This document shows, in pieces, positions 25,568-33,856 of a stretch of 64,000 nt of DNA (positions within the stretch are counted from its first letter, which is position 1; every line of letters starts with the position of its first letter). The stretch is from assembly GCF_030756675.1 (NCBI RefSeq), contig NZ_JAVBXD010000013.1, positions 1-64,000 of the forward strand. Reading direction: 5' to 3'. Under the pieces are notes generated by a model. That model ran no database searches, was not told the origin of the DNA, and saw nothing but the letters and a program-made list of their open reading frames with translations. This stretch comes from Bacillus multifaciens. GTDB taxonomy: Bacteria; Bacillota; Bacilli; Bacillales; Bacillaceae_G. The translations under genes were made by a program, and so were the position numbers.

Positions 25568-28500
25568 ATGAAAAAGAAAATGAATAAAATTATGCTTGGA
25601 GTTAGTACAATGGCATTGTCGTTAGGGGCATTGCAAGCTGAAGTATCAGCGGAAGAAAAAGTACCTTACAATGTACTGCAAATGAAACCAGCAGGGATAG
25701 AAACGCCAAAAGATGCCATTTCTCATTCTTCAAAAGCTGATGAAACATTATCATATGAAGAGCGTTTAAAAGTCGGGAACTTTTTACAGAAGCCAGCTCC
25801 CACTATGGAAAGTGTAAAAGAGAAGCAGTCGCAACAAAGCTATACTTTAGATGAGCTGAATAAAATGAGCGATGAGGAGTTAATTGATACATTAGCAAAT
25901 ATTCGCAGCGGACAAATTAAAGATTTATTTCAGTTTAACGAAGCAACAAAAGCTTTCTATGGAAATAAAGAGCGTCTGCAAGTAATCATAAACGGGTTAG
26001 AGAAAAAAGGAAGTACATTTACAAAAAATGATGCAAAAGGAATTGATACGTTTACTGAAGTGCTTCGATCTGCTTTTTATGTCGGATATAATAATAATGA
26101 ATTAAGCTATTTAAATGAGAGAAGCTTCAAAGATAAGTGTTTACCGGCATTAAAAGCAATTGCAAAGAATCCAAACTTTAAACTTGGTACGGCTGAGCAG
26201 GATTTGGTTGTAAATGCTTACGGCGATTTAATGAGGAATGCTTCTAGTGACGTTGAAACGGTGCAATATGCAGCAAAAATTTTAAAACAGTATAATAATA
26301 ATCTCTCTACATATATAAGTGACCGTGCAAAAGGAAACGCTGTATACGCTTTAATACAAGCCGTTGATGTTGATATATATACTGATTGGATCCTTTCGGG
26401 TAAAGAGACAAAAGCGTCAATGTGGTATGGAAAGATTGATAGTTTCATAAATGAAGTCAATAAAATGGCGCTTATAGGTAATGTGACGGATAAAAATGGT
26501 TGGCTCATTAATAATGGGATTTACTGTGCAGGACGTTTAGGGAAGTTTCACAGTAATCCGAAAAAAGGATTAGACGTTGTTACCAAAGCGATGCAAATGT
26601 ATCCATATTTAGGAGAACAATATTTTGGTGCGGTACAGCAAATTGATACAAATTACGGCGGAGTAGATGCCAACGGAAAAACAGTAAATTTAAATCAAAT
26701 TAAAGAAGAGGGCAAGAAGAAATTTTTACCTAAAACGTATACATTTGATGACGGCGCAATTGTCTTTAAAACGGGAGATAAAGTGACAGAGGAAAAAATC
26801 CAAAGAATGTACTGGGCTGCGAAAGAAGTAAAAGCACAATATCACCGTGTGATTGGAAATGATAAAGCAATGGAAAAAGGGCATGCGGATGATGTATTAA
26901 CAGTCGTAATTTATAACACGCCAGATGAATATCAATTTAACCAGCAATTGTACGGCTATGAAACAGGTAATGGTGGTATTTATATTGAAAACGTCGGAAC
27001 GTTCTTTACATATGAACGTACACCGCAGCAAAGTATTTATAGTTTAGAAGAATTGTTCCGTCATGAATTTACACACTATTTACAGGGAAGATATGAAGTG
27101 CCTGAATTATTTGGGCAAGGAGACTTCTATCAAGATGAACGTTTGACATGGTATGCAGAAGGGAATGCGGAATTCTTTGCAGGATCGACGCGTACGAATA
27201 ACGTAGTGCCACGTAAGAGTGTAATAAGAGGTTTATCAAACGAACCAGCAAAACGTTATACAGCAGAGCAAACATTATTTGCAAAATATGGATCATGGGA
27301 TTTTTATAACTATTCCTTTGCATTGCAGTCTTATATGTATAATCAAAAATTTGATACATTCGACAAAATGCAAGATTTAATTCGTGCAAATGATGTGAAA
27401 GGTTATGATGCATACCGAGAGGCGTTAAGTAAAGATGAACAATTGAATAAAGAATATCAAACATATATGCAGCAATTAATTGATAATCGAGAAAAATTTA
27501 CTGTGCCGCAAGTATCAGATGATTATGTAGTAAGTCATGCACAGAAGGCACTAACTGAAGTGAATCAAGAAATTGCGGATGTTGCGAATGTAAAAGATGC
27601 AAAGCTTACAAAGCACAAGTCTCAATTCTTTAATACGTTTACAGTTGAAGGTACGTATACAGGCAATGCAACGAAAGGTGAATCTGAAGACTGGAAAACG
27701 ATGAGTAAACAAGTGAACGAATCATTAGAGAAGCTTTCACAAAAAGAATGGAGCGGTTATCAAACAGTAACAGCGTATTTTGTAAATTATCGTGTGAATA
27801 ATGAAAATCAGTTCGAATATGATATTGTTTTCCACGGTATTGCAACAGATGAAGGCGCAAGTCAAGGAACGATTGTAAGAAGAAAAGATTCATATTCCGG
27901 GGAAGAAAATAACGAAATTCAGTTTAAAAGCGATAGTTCAAAAATTGAAGATCGAAAAATCGTTTCTTATCTTTGGGACTTTGGAGATGGGGACACAAGT
28001 ACAGAAGAAAATCCTACCCATGCATATGAAAAAGCAGGAACGTATATGGCAACCTTAACAATGAAAGATGATCAAGGGAAAGAAAGTAAAGAACAAATGA
28101 CAGTTCATGTAGAGCGAACAAAAGCAACATATTTCGGGGAAGAAAATAGCGAAATTCAGTTTAAGAGCGATAGTTCAAAAGCCGAAGGTCGAAAAGTTGT
28201 TTCTTACCTTTGGGACTTTGGAGATGGGAAAACAAGCACAGAAGAAAATCCTACCCATACATATGAAAAAACAGGAACGTATACGGCAACCTTAACAACG
28301 AAAGATGATCAAGGAAAAGAAAGTAAAGAACAAATGATAGTTACTGTAGATCAAATAGGAGCAACTGAAACAGAACCAAATGATCGTCTTGAGCAAGCAA
28401 ATGAAATTCCGTTTAATACGCTTCTTAGAGGTTCACTTGAGGCTGATGATTCTAAGGATATTTATACATTTAACGTGTCATCACCAAAAGAAATGAATAT

Positions 28501-28708
28501 TTTGGTCAAGAACAAAGATAACATCAATATGATATGGGTGCTTTTCCATGAATCAGATATGAAAAAATACGTTGCATCCGCAAGACCTGAGGACAACCCT
28601 GATGGAAATATGCTTAAAGCAAAGTTTACTGCAAAACCAGGGAAGTATTATTTATATGTGTATGCTCCTGGTTTTGTAACTGGGACATATTCTGTTAAAG
28701 TAAAATAA
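25568..28708 (+). CDS. Secreted collagenase 2 (peptidase family M9), two PKD domains
   Basis: 1046 residues. Signal peptide (about 1-29, LGALQAEVSAEE), then activator and peptidase units with HEFTH at 499-503 and the third zinc ligand Glu 531 (TWYAEGNAEFF; the Phe-Glu of the paralogues is Tyr-Ala here). Two near-identical PKD domains follow (about 775-853 and 854-932, each with SYLWDFGDG) from a 237-bp tandem duplication, then the C-terminal pre-peptidase/collagen-binding domain. Start ATG 25568 has GGGGGAG upstream; a TTG further upstream is not preferred. A PlcR box precedes it. The stop codon TAA lies inside the ATAAA target copy of a 44-bp repeat. Confidence 0.92.
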   Translation: MKKKMNKIMLGVSTMALSLGALQAEVSAEEKVPYNVLQMKPAGIETPKDAISHSSKADETLSYEERLKVGNFLQKPAPTMESVKEKQSQQSYTLDELNKMSDEELIDTLANIRSGQIKDLFQFNEATKAFYGNKERLQVIINGLEKKGSTFTKNDAKGIDTFTEVLRSAFYVGYNNNELSYLNERSFKDKCLPALKAIAKNPNFKLGTAEQDLVVNAYGDLMRNASSDVETVQYAAKILKQYNNNLSTYISDRAKGNAVYALIQAVDVDIYTDWILSGKETKASMWYGKIDSFINEVNKMALIGNVTDKNGWLINNGIYCAGRLGKFHSNPKKGLDVVTKAMQMYPYLGEQYFGAVQQIDTNYGGVDANGKTVNLNQIKEEGKKKFLPKTYTFDDGAIVFKTGDKVTEEKIQRMYWAAKEVKAQYHRVIGNDKAMEKGHADDVLTVVIYNTPDEYQFNQQLYGYETGNGGIYIENVGTFFTYERTPQQSIYSLEELFRHEFTHYLQGRYEVPELFGQGDFYQDERLTWYAEGNAEFFAGSTRTNNVVPRKSVIRGLSNEPAKRYTAEQTLFAKYGSWDFYNYSFALQSYMYNQKFDTFDKMQDLIRANDVKGYDAYREALSKDEQLNKEYQTYMQQLIDNREKFTVPQVSDDYVVSHAQKALTEVNQEIADVANVKDAKLTKHKSQFFNTFTVEGTYTGNATKGESEDWKTMSKQVNESLEKLSQKEWSGYQTVTAYFVNYRVNNENQFEYDIVFHGIATDEGASQGTIVRRKDSYSGEENNEIQFKSDSSKIEDRKIVSYLWDFGDGDTSTEENPTHAYEKAGTYMATLTMKDDQGKESKEQMTVHVERTKATYFGEENSEIQFKSDSSKAEGRKVVSYLWDFGDGKTSTEENPTHTYEKTGTYTATLTTKDDQGKESKEQMIVTVDQIGATETEPNDRLEQANEIPFNTLLRGSLEADDSKDIYTFNVSSPKEMNILVKNKDNINMIWVLFHESDMKKYVASARPEDNPDGNMLKAKFTAKPGKYYLYVYAPGFVTGTYSVKVK
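27891..28364 (+). repeat. Tandem duplication of 237 bp encoding PKD domains
   Basis: The copy from 27891 (CATATTCCGGGGAAGAAAAT) and that from 28128 (CATATTTCGGGGAAGAAAAT) are 237 bp apart, an exact multiple of three (79 codons), and nearly identical along their length, indicating recent duplication. Confidence 0.9.
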
Positions 28709-28709
28709 A

Positions 28710-28753
28710 GTGAATCCCCCATCAATGGGGGCTTACTCCCCAAGAATAGCGGG
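28710..28753 (+). repeat. Family B mini-element, 44 bp
   Basis: GTGAATCCCCCATCAATGGG then GGCTTACTCCCCAAGAATAG and CGGG, flanked on both sides by ATAAA (28705-28709 and 28754-28758). It joins only the two ends of the long family B element in the opposite orientation. The inner CCCCCAT/ATGGGGG stem can serve as the collagenase 2 terminator. Confidence 0.75.
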
Positions 28754-28865
28754 ATAAAGATAGAAATAGAGATACTTCTTCATAGAAAGAAGTGTCTCTA
28801 TTTTATTTATTGAATCGTAACTTATGGAAATTGAGACAATTTTATTATAAATAAACCCGCTAAAA

Positions 28866-29285
28866 CTATTCATTAGCGGGTTTATTTATGATTTTGATAT
28901 TAGGACATTTTTCTTTTAATAAATCGATAAACTTATCTTCTTCTTGTGGTACACAAACTGTTAATGTATTAAATAAACCATACGTAATTTCTAATCGTTG
29001 TCTCGTCCATTTTTTTGAATGTAGTGATTTTCCGTAGTATTTCATATGTTGAATATCTTTAAAAGGGATTTCAGTGTCTGTAAAATAGTATTTAATAATG
29101 AGTGATTTATCGGTGATTGTGTAAGTGGATCTATAAACAAATAAAAAATTGATTATGTTTAACAAAATCATACAACTTAAGTAAACATTATTGTCCTCTT
29201 GTATGAAAAAAAGTGCAACAAAAACGAAAATAGTAACTAATAGTATAAGCATATGAAAAGGATTTTGTTTTACTTTGAATTTCAT
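28866..29285 (-). CDS. Bacterial PH-domain-like membrane protein
   Basis: 139 residues. Two membrane helices in the N-terminal half (MLILLVTIFVFVALFF and LSCMILLNIINFLFVY), followed by a cytosolic bacterial PH-like part (YTITDKSLIIKYYFTDTEIP, FKDIQHMKYY, RLEITYGLFNTLTVCVPQ) as in YyaB-type proteins. Function unknown. GAGGTGG precedes ATG 29285. A TATAAT lies upstream and a perfect PlcR box (29349) is shared with the divergent SunI-like gene, so PlcR control is likely. Confidence 0.65.
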   Translation of the reverse strand: MKFKVKQNPFHMLILLVTIFVFVALFFIQEDNNVYLSCMILLNIINFLFVYRSTYTITDKSLIIKYYFTDTEIPFKDIQHMKYYGKSLHSKKWTRQRLEITYGLFNTLTVCVPQEEDKFIDLLKEKCPNIKIINKPANE

Positions 29286-29348
29286 GTCTATCCACCTCGG
29301 AATTTTAGGTACATAAAATAATTATAATACAATAATTACCATAAAAAA

Positions 29349-29364
29349 TATGCATAATTGCATA
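29349..29364. promoter_or_regulatory. PlcR box between two divergent PH-like genes
   Basis: TATGCATAATTGCATA matches the PlcR box completely. It is 64 bp from the minus-strand gene and 82 bp from the plus-strand gene. Confidence 0.8.
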
Positions 29365-29445
29365 TTTTATCTTTTTGTTAATGAGGTAAAATTTTTAATA
29401 GATTTTTATTATGAAAATCTATTAAAAAAGAAAGGTCTTGATCAA

Positions 29446-29700
29446 ATGCTAGGAATTAAAGTTACAAGGGTAGAAGAAGAATTAATGATTGAATGGCAAC
29501 TAGCAAAAATTTGTATTCCGCTAAAGGAAATTATTGAGGTCACTGAAGATGATACTTACGGTGGAGAAGAAGCGAGTGTAATTCGAATTGGAACGCCGTA
29601 TGGGACAACGGATCGAATTTTGATTAGGACTGAAAAACATAATTATTTGTTGTTTACTACAAATAAAACTTCAATTTTGAATGAAATACATTTATCTTAA
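29446..29700 (+). CDS. SunI/YnzG-like bacterial PH-domain protein
   Basis: 84 residues (start ATG 29446, AAAGGT 9 nt upstream). The pattern [20 protein letters not shown], then [20 protein letters not shown] and TDRILIRT resembles SunI/YnzG-type bPH proteins; SunI gives immunity to the glycocin sublancin in B. subtilis. No bacteriocin gene is adjacent; the role here is open. It has no membrane segment, unlike SunI. A PlcR box lies upstream. Confidence 0.65.
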   Translation: MLGIKVTRVEEELMIEWQLAKICIPLKEIIEVTEDDTYGGEEASVIRIGTPYGTTDRILIRTEKHNYLLFTTNKTSILNEIHLS

Positions 29701-29714
29701 AAATTTTTCATTTT

Positions 29715-29754
29715 AAAAGCTCTTGGGAAGTGTCCTAAGAGCTTTAGTTTTTTA
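29715..29754. terminator. Bidirectional terminator
   Basis: AAAGCTCTTGGGA pairs with TCCTAAGAGCTTT; it lies between the SunI-like and PAP2 genes, which converge. Confidence 0.75.
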
Positions 29755-30292
29755 TGAAAAGCGGAATGAATTGATAATAAGAAACAATGCCGGCTATTGA
29801 TCCGAGACACATGCCAACGAGTACATCAGATGGGTAGTGCAGGCCGAGATAAATACGCGAAATGCCCACGCTAATTGCAACAGGAAGTAGCAAGAATGTC
29901 ATGCTTGGTTCATATAATAAGAAAGGGATAATAACAGAAAAGATAGCAGTCGTGTGTCCAGATGGAAAAGAATGATCCATTAATGGATTCATTGGATACT
30001 TTGCATTATGAATTGTTAAATAAGGGCGTTTTCGCGGATAAAACTTTTTTAAAATTTGCACAGGAATATGGCTAATTGCTAGGGAAATAGCACTTGCAAT
30101 TGCTATGCCTCGTAAAGATCCGTTTGTGAGAACAAGTAAGAATATAATAAGAGAGATTGTAAAAGTTGCACCGCCCATGTGAGTAATGGTGCGAAAAAAG
30201 ATGTTTAATGTTTTGCGTTCAAAATATCGATTAATTCCTTTGAAGATGTAGCACTCTATTTTATATAAGGAGCTGATGAATCTAATTTTCAT
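29744..30292 (-). CDS. PAP2-family phosphatase (undecaprenyl-PP phosphatase type)
   Basis: 182 residues. The three PAP2 motifs are present: KKFYPRKRPY (C1), FPSGHTTA (C2, near residue 108) and SRIYLGLHYPSDV (C3, near 150), with five to six membrane helices. Such proteins dephosphorylate lipid pyrophosphates, including undecaprenyl pyrophosphate in wall synthesis (BcrC type) or other lipid phosphates; which one cannot be decided. AAGGAGG lies 8 nt before ATG 30292. Confidence 0.85.
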   Translation of the reverse strand: MKIRFISSLYKIECYIFKGINRYFERKTLNIFFRTITHMGGATFTISLIIFLLVLTNGSLRGIAIASAISLAISHIPVQILKKFYPRKRPYLTIHNAKYPMNPLMDHSFPSGHTTAIFSVIIPFLLYEPSMTFLLLPVAISVGISRIYLGLHYPSDVLVGMCLGSIAGIVSYYQFIPLFIKN

Positions 30293-30397
30293 CAAATTCT
30301 TCCTCCTTACTACATATATTTGAAGTATCACTGTTATTTTAATAAGTTTTCATTGAGGGAATACTAAGATTCTGTAAAGAAAATGTAGAGTTTTACA

Positions 30398-30430
30398 AAG
30401 AAAAGGCTGCCATGTAAGGTGGCAGCTAAA
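30398..30430 (-). terminator. Hairpin, likely terminator on the minus strand
   Basis: GGCTGCCA pairs with TGGCAGCT; the minus-strand side continues TTTTCTTTG. It lies beyond the family B repeat downstream of the carbonic-anhydrase-like gene. Confidence 0.55.
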
Positions 30431-30457
30431 AAAATTATTTCGTTTGTAAACTTTTAT

Positions 30458-30727
30458 CCCGCTATTTGTGGGCAGTAATACTCCCACCTCAAAATTGAGC
30501 AAAAGCATTGTCCAGCTCTAGCGGCTAGAATCTCCGGTCGTTTCGCCCCCTCGTACGAGGCAAAAAGCGCCTCTCTGTCGGGGACTCCAACGTCCTGTGA
30601 TTCTGGGCGAGCCGCCTCCGCTTTTCTAAAGAAGTTAGGTGGGAGATAAACTGCCCATAAAAGCCCGATTGGTGAGGGCTAATAATCAGTGGGGGATGAA
30701 GAAAACCCCCACTGATTAAAGTTTCAC
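30458..30727 (-). repeat. TTTAT-flanked mobile repeat (family B), 270-bp copy
   Basis: Flanked by perfect TTTAT copies at 30453-30457 and 30728-30732. It begins CCCGCTATTTGTGGGCAGTA and ends CACTGATTAAAGTTTCAC, with outer arms that pair and an inner dyad from GTCCAGCTCTAGCGGCTAGA to GAGCCGCCTCCGCTTTTC. It overlaps the last codons of the minus-strand gene at 30716, supplying its stop codon. Confidence 0.85.
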
Positions 30728-31225
30728 TTTATAATATTGTCCTTTTTCGACGTATTGACGACGAATACGAGCCATATCTTCACGGTCTTCTTCTGTTAGT
30801 TCACGAATTACTTTAGCCGGACGACCGAATGCAAGTGTATTTGGCGGGATTTTTTTTCCTTGCGATACTAAACTGCCAGCACCAATAAATGCACCTTCAC
30901 CAATTTCAGCTCCGTCTAAAATAATGGAACCCATGCCGATTAATGCATCTTTTTTCACTGTACAACTATGTAAAATGACTTGATGCCCAATTGTGACATC
31001 ATCTTCTAAAATAAGTGGATACTTTGGACTTTGATGAAGTGTACATTGATCTTGGATATTAGTCCGGTCTCCGATAATTGTTGGAGAAACATCCCCGCGG
31101 ATGACAGTGTTAAACCAAATGCTTGATTCTTCACCGATTGTAACATCACCTGTAATTGTGACATAGTCAGCGATAAATGCACTATCAGCAATTTTTGGAT
31201 TTTTGTCTTTGTATGGATAAATCAT
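30716..31225 (-). CDS. ytoA: Gamma-carbonic-anhydrase-like hexapeptide protein (YtoA-type)
   Basis: 169 residues of left-handed beta-helix hexapeptide repeats (ITGDVTIGEESSIWFNTVIR, ILEDDVTIGHQVILHSCTV) with the metal-binding His triad pattern of gamma-carbonic anhydrases (LHQSP, IGHQVILHS). Enzymatic activity of this subfamily is unproven. The final residues KVKL and the stop are encoded by the family B repeat, so the original C-terminus has been replaced. It is divergent from ytpA with 74 bp between the starts, as in the ytoA-ytpA-ytpB neighbourhood of other Bacillus. Confidence 0.8.
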   Translation of the reverse strand: MIYPYKDKNPKIADSAFIADYVTITGDVTIGEESSIWFNTVIRGDVSPTIIGDRTNIQDQCTLHQSPKYPLILEDDVTIGHQVILHSCTVKKDALIGMGSIILDGAEIGEGAFIGAGSLVSQGKKIPPNTLAFGRPAKVIRELTEEDREDMARIRRQYVEKGQYYKVKL

Positions 31226-31299
31226 ATAAGTAACCTTCCTCTCCTAGAAACTAATATTAGTGTAGCAAATTATGAAATAGAGTGAAATGGAGGAATTTT

Positions 31300-32100
31300 A
31301 TGTGGAATTATGAAGCAGAAGAGGCGAAAGGTGTTATAGTTATGGTACATGGTGCAATGGAGCATCATGGACGTTACGAAGCACTTGCAGATACGTGGCG
31401 TCATCTTGGCTTTCATGTTGTGATGGGAGATTTACCTGCGCACGGAACAACTTCAAGAAATAGAGGACATATTACGTCATTTGATGAATACATAGAAGAA
31501 GTAAAGACATGGATTAAAGAAGCAAGAAAATATTACTTGCCCCTTTTTCTATTCGGACATAGTATGGGAGGGTTAACCGTCATTCGCGTACTGCAGGAAA
31601 CGAAAATGGATGTGCAGGGAGTAGTCTTGACTTCGCCATGTTTAGGGGTGTTATCAACGCCGAAACTACCGATTCGCACCATTGCGAAAGTGCTAAATGT
31701 CGTGGCGCCGAAAATGCAATTTCATTCCAATATTACAGTTGAAATGGCAACGCGCAATCATGAAATTCGCGATGCGATGGAAAATGATTCATTGTTCTTG
31801 CGCAAAGTATCAGTTCGTTGGTATAGTGAGTTAATTAAAGCTATAGAAGTTGCACATGAAAAACGAGATGAATTTCCAGACGTACCACTCTTGCTAATGC
31901 AGGCATGTGAGGATAAACTTGTAGATAAAACACGTGTCCGCAACTGGTTTGATAGTCTGAAAATTAGTGACAAAGCATACAAGGAATGGCCGAATTGTTA
32001 TCATGAGCTGTTTAATGAGTATGAAAAAGATGAAATTTTTGCATATGCAAAATCATTTGTGGAAACACATTTAATTCAAGAAACAGAAATAAATAATTAA
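31300..32100 (+). CDS. ytpA: Alpha/beta hydrolase, lysophospholipase type (YtpA)
   Basis: 266 residues. The nucleophile elbow GHSMGG (Ser near residue 91) and the oxyanion MVHGAMEHHGRY at the N-terminus are clear, with Asp in CEDKLVD and the catalytic His in NCYHELFNE. In B. subtilis YtpA is a phospholipase reported to make the lysophospholipid bacilysocin; the same reaction is plausible here. Start ATG 31300 has GGAGGA 7 nt upstream. It forms an operon with ytpB 42 bp downstream. Confidence 0.83.
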   Translation: MWNYEAEEAKGVIVMVHGAMEHHGRYEALADTWRHLGFHVVMGDLPAHGTTSRNRGHITSFDEYIEEVKTWIKEARKYYLPLFLFGHSMGGLTVIRVLQETKMDVQGVVLTSPCLGVLSTPKLPIRTIAKVLNVVAPKMQFHSNITVEMATRNHEIRDAMENDSLFLRKVSVRWYSELIKAIEVAHEKRDEFPDVPLLLMQACEDKLVDKTRVRNWFDSLKISDKAYKEWPNCYHELFNEYEKDEIFAYAKSFVETHLIQETEINN

Positions 32101-32142
32101 CAGTATAAATTTTATATTCATTTAGAGGAGATGAAGAAAGAA

Positions 32143-33204
32143 GTGAAAGTACCGAGTAACCCCATAACGCTCATGGCGAAAGTATACCGAGATGTGTTTC
32201 CGGTCGTACACCATGAGCTCGCAATGTGGAAAGAACGCGCCTACCATATTCCGAATGATGAACTCCATAATCAAGCGTTAGCGAGTATTGAGCATAAAAC
32301 ATTTCACTGTGAAGGCGGCGGTATTTTAGCGCTGCTTGCCGATGAATATCGCGAGGAATGCATTCGATTCATTGTAGCATATCAAACAATTAGTGATTAT
32401 TTGGATAATTTATGCGACCGTAGCACATCACTTGATCCCAATGATTTTGCAGCGCTCCATGAGTCAATGCTGGCAGCGCTAACACCAGGGAGTGAAGGAA
32501 GCAACTATTATCGTTACCGTGATGATCAAGATGATGGTGGTTATTTAGATGAACTTGTAATAACTTGTCAAGAAGTGCTTGCGAAGACGAAGCATTATAA
32601 CAAGATTGCACCAATTCTTCACGAACTTGCTTGTTATTACTGTGATTTACAAATTCATAAACATGTAAAGCAAGAAGAAAGAGAAGAGCGCTTAAAAACG
32701 TGGTTTGCAGCACATCGTGAAAAAGTCCCGCCAATGAGCTGGTTTGAGTTTTCTGCTTGCGCAGGTTCAACGCTTGGTATCTTCTGTCTTGTAGCGTATG
32801 CATTCCATGATGAATTAACAGATGATGATATTATGAAAATTAAACAAGGGTATTTTCCTTATGTACAAGGATTACATATTTTACTTGATTACTTCATAGA
32901 CCAAGAAGAAGATCGTATTGGCGGAGATTTAAATTTTTGTAGTTATTATGAAAATAAAGAAGCAACTCTTGAGAGATTGCAACATTTTGTAATAGAAGCA
33001 GAAAGAAATTTAGAACAACTGCCGCATATGAAATTCCATCGCCTCATAAGCCGAGGGCTGCTTGGCATTTATTTATCAGATGAGAAAGTGTCGCAGCAAA
33101 AAGAAATGCAATACATGGCACGGCGCATCGTAAAATACGGAGGCTTTACTTCACGCTTTTTCTATTGGAATGGAAAGATGTATCGGAAGAAGATTGCACA
33201 GTAA
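32143..33204 (+). CDS. ytpB: Tetraprenyl-beta-curcumene synthase (YtpB, DUF2600)
   Basis: 353 residues. The class IB terpene synthase family of Bacillus makes tetraprenyl-beta-curcumene from heptaprenyl diphosphate, leading to sesquarterpenes of spores and membranes. The Asp-rich stretches YQTISDYLDNLCDRST (about 80-95) and ILLDYFIDQEEDRIGGDLNF (about 247-266) bind the Mg-diphosphate. The ATG at 32131 overlaps the RBS (AGAGGAG), so GTG 32143 (VKVPSNPITLMAKVYRDVF) is chosen; the spacing of 12 nt is a little long. Together with ytpA it forms an isoprenoid/lipid operon. Confidence 0.85.
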   Translation: MKVPSNPITLMAKVYRDVFPVVHHELAMWKERAYHIPNDELHNQALASIEHKTFHCEGGGILALLADEYREECIRFIVAYQTISDYLDNLCDRSTSLDPNDFAALHESMLAALTPGSEGSNYYRYRDDQDDGGYLDELVITCQEVLAKTKHYNKIAPILHELACYYCDLQIHKHVKQEEREERLKTWFAAHREKVPPMSWFEFSACAGSTLGIFCLVAYAFHDELTDDDIMKIKQGYFPYVQGLHILLDYFIDQEEDRIGGDLNFCSYYENKEATLERLQHFVIEAERNLEQLPHMKFHRLISRGLLGIYLSDEKVSQQKEMQYMARRIVKYGGFTSRFFYWNGKMYRKKIAQ

Positions 33205-33252
33205 TGAAAACGAGCTGTATTCTACAGGAGGTGGGATGCAGCTCGTTTTTTA
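33205..33252 (+). terminator. Terminator of ytpA-ytpB
   Basis: AAAACGAGCTG pairs with CAGCTCGTTTT, followed by a T run. Confidence 0.8.
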
Positions 33253-33254
33253 TA

Positions 33255-33425
33255 TTAATGCATAAAAGGGTCATTCCGATGCTGATCATCTCTTCCTAAT
33301 TCCTCATGAATAGTTTGGTTATCTGATTTATTTGGCGCTTCGGATTTATATTTTCGCTGTAAGAAAAAACCTACACTAATAAGCAAAATGCAAATGGACC
33401 AAAATATGATACCGAAGATTGTCAT
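33255..33425 (-). CDS. Short single-helix membrane protein (YtzI-like)
   Basis: 56 residues, start ATG 33425 with AAGGAGGTG 7 nt upstream. One N-terminal membrane helix (MTIFGIIFWSICILLISVGF), then a basic and polar tail (LQRKYKSEAPNKSDNQTIHE and onward) ending DPFMH. Its size and place next to ytpB suggest the YtzI-type tiny protein of Bacillus, but the match is by layout only. It shares the ytpB terminator region in convergent orientation. Confidence 0.7.
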   Translation of the reverse strand: MTIFGIIFWSICILLISVGFFLQRKYKSEAPNKSDNQTIHEELGRDDQHRNDPFMH

Positions 33426-33479
33426 GTATTCACCTCCTTTTTCTATTATATGGTAAAATGTAAATACGGAGGTGCTCAG

Positions 33480-33683
33480 ATGAAAAAATTCTTTAAAAAG
33501 TTATATGATAATATCGAAGTTTCGTTATTAGTGTGCCTTTCGATTTCATTTGTACTTGGCATTTATAATATGCTGATGAAAGCAGGTGGACCAACAACTG
33601 TAGATTACATCGCGCAGGCGGTATTAGCAGTTGTTATTATTGTGGATATTTGGTTCTTAAGGCATCAGGAAGAAACGAATTAA
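33480..33683 (+). CDS. Small membrane protein
   Basis: 67 residues with two membrane helices (EVSLLVCLSISFVLGIYNML and YIAQAVLAVVIIVDIWFL), a KKFFKKLYDN start and a polar end. GGAGGTG lies 6 nt before ATG 33480. The family is not recognised. It shares a 54-bp divergent region with the YtzI-like gene and ends at its own terminator. Confidence 0.65.
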   Translation: MKKFFKKLYDNIEVSLLVCLSISFVLGIYNMLMKAGGPTTVDYIAQAVLAVVIIVDIWFLRHQEETN

Positions 33684-33720
33684 GGAGCGCTCATACTTTT
33701 GTATGGGGGCTCCTTTTTTT
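33681..33720 (+). terminator. Intrinsic terminator
   Basis: AAGGAGCGCTCATAC pairs with GTATGGGGGCTCCTT, followed by a run of seven T. Confidence 0.75.
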
Positions 33721-33737
33721 AGTTGTATTCATATCGA

Positions 33738-33846
33738 ATCATGTCGAAAGGTCTTTAAATCGTGTCGAACCGCCGATATATTTTAAAAGTCGCCGATATA
33801 TGATGAAAAACGGTCGATATATTTCAAAAGTCGCCGATATTTTGAT
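33738..33846 (-). repeat. 20-21 bp periodic array, copy 1
   Basis: Read on the minus strand: ATATCGGCGACTTTTGAA, ATATATCGACCGTTTTTCAT, CATATATCGGCGACTTTTAA, AATATATCGGCGG, then the end motif TTCGACACGATTTAAAGACC. Four units with CGCCGATAT or CGGTCGATAT cores start near 33771, 33791, 33811 and 33832. Related arrays are at 35226, 45778 and 57256. Confidence 0.85.
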
Positions 33847-33856
33847 GAGACACCTG

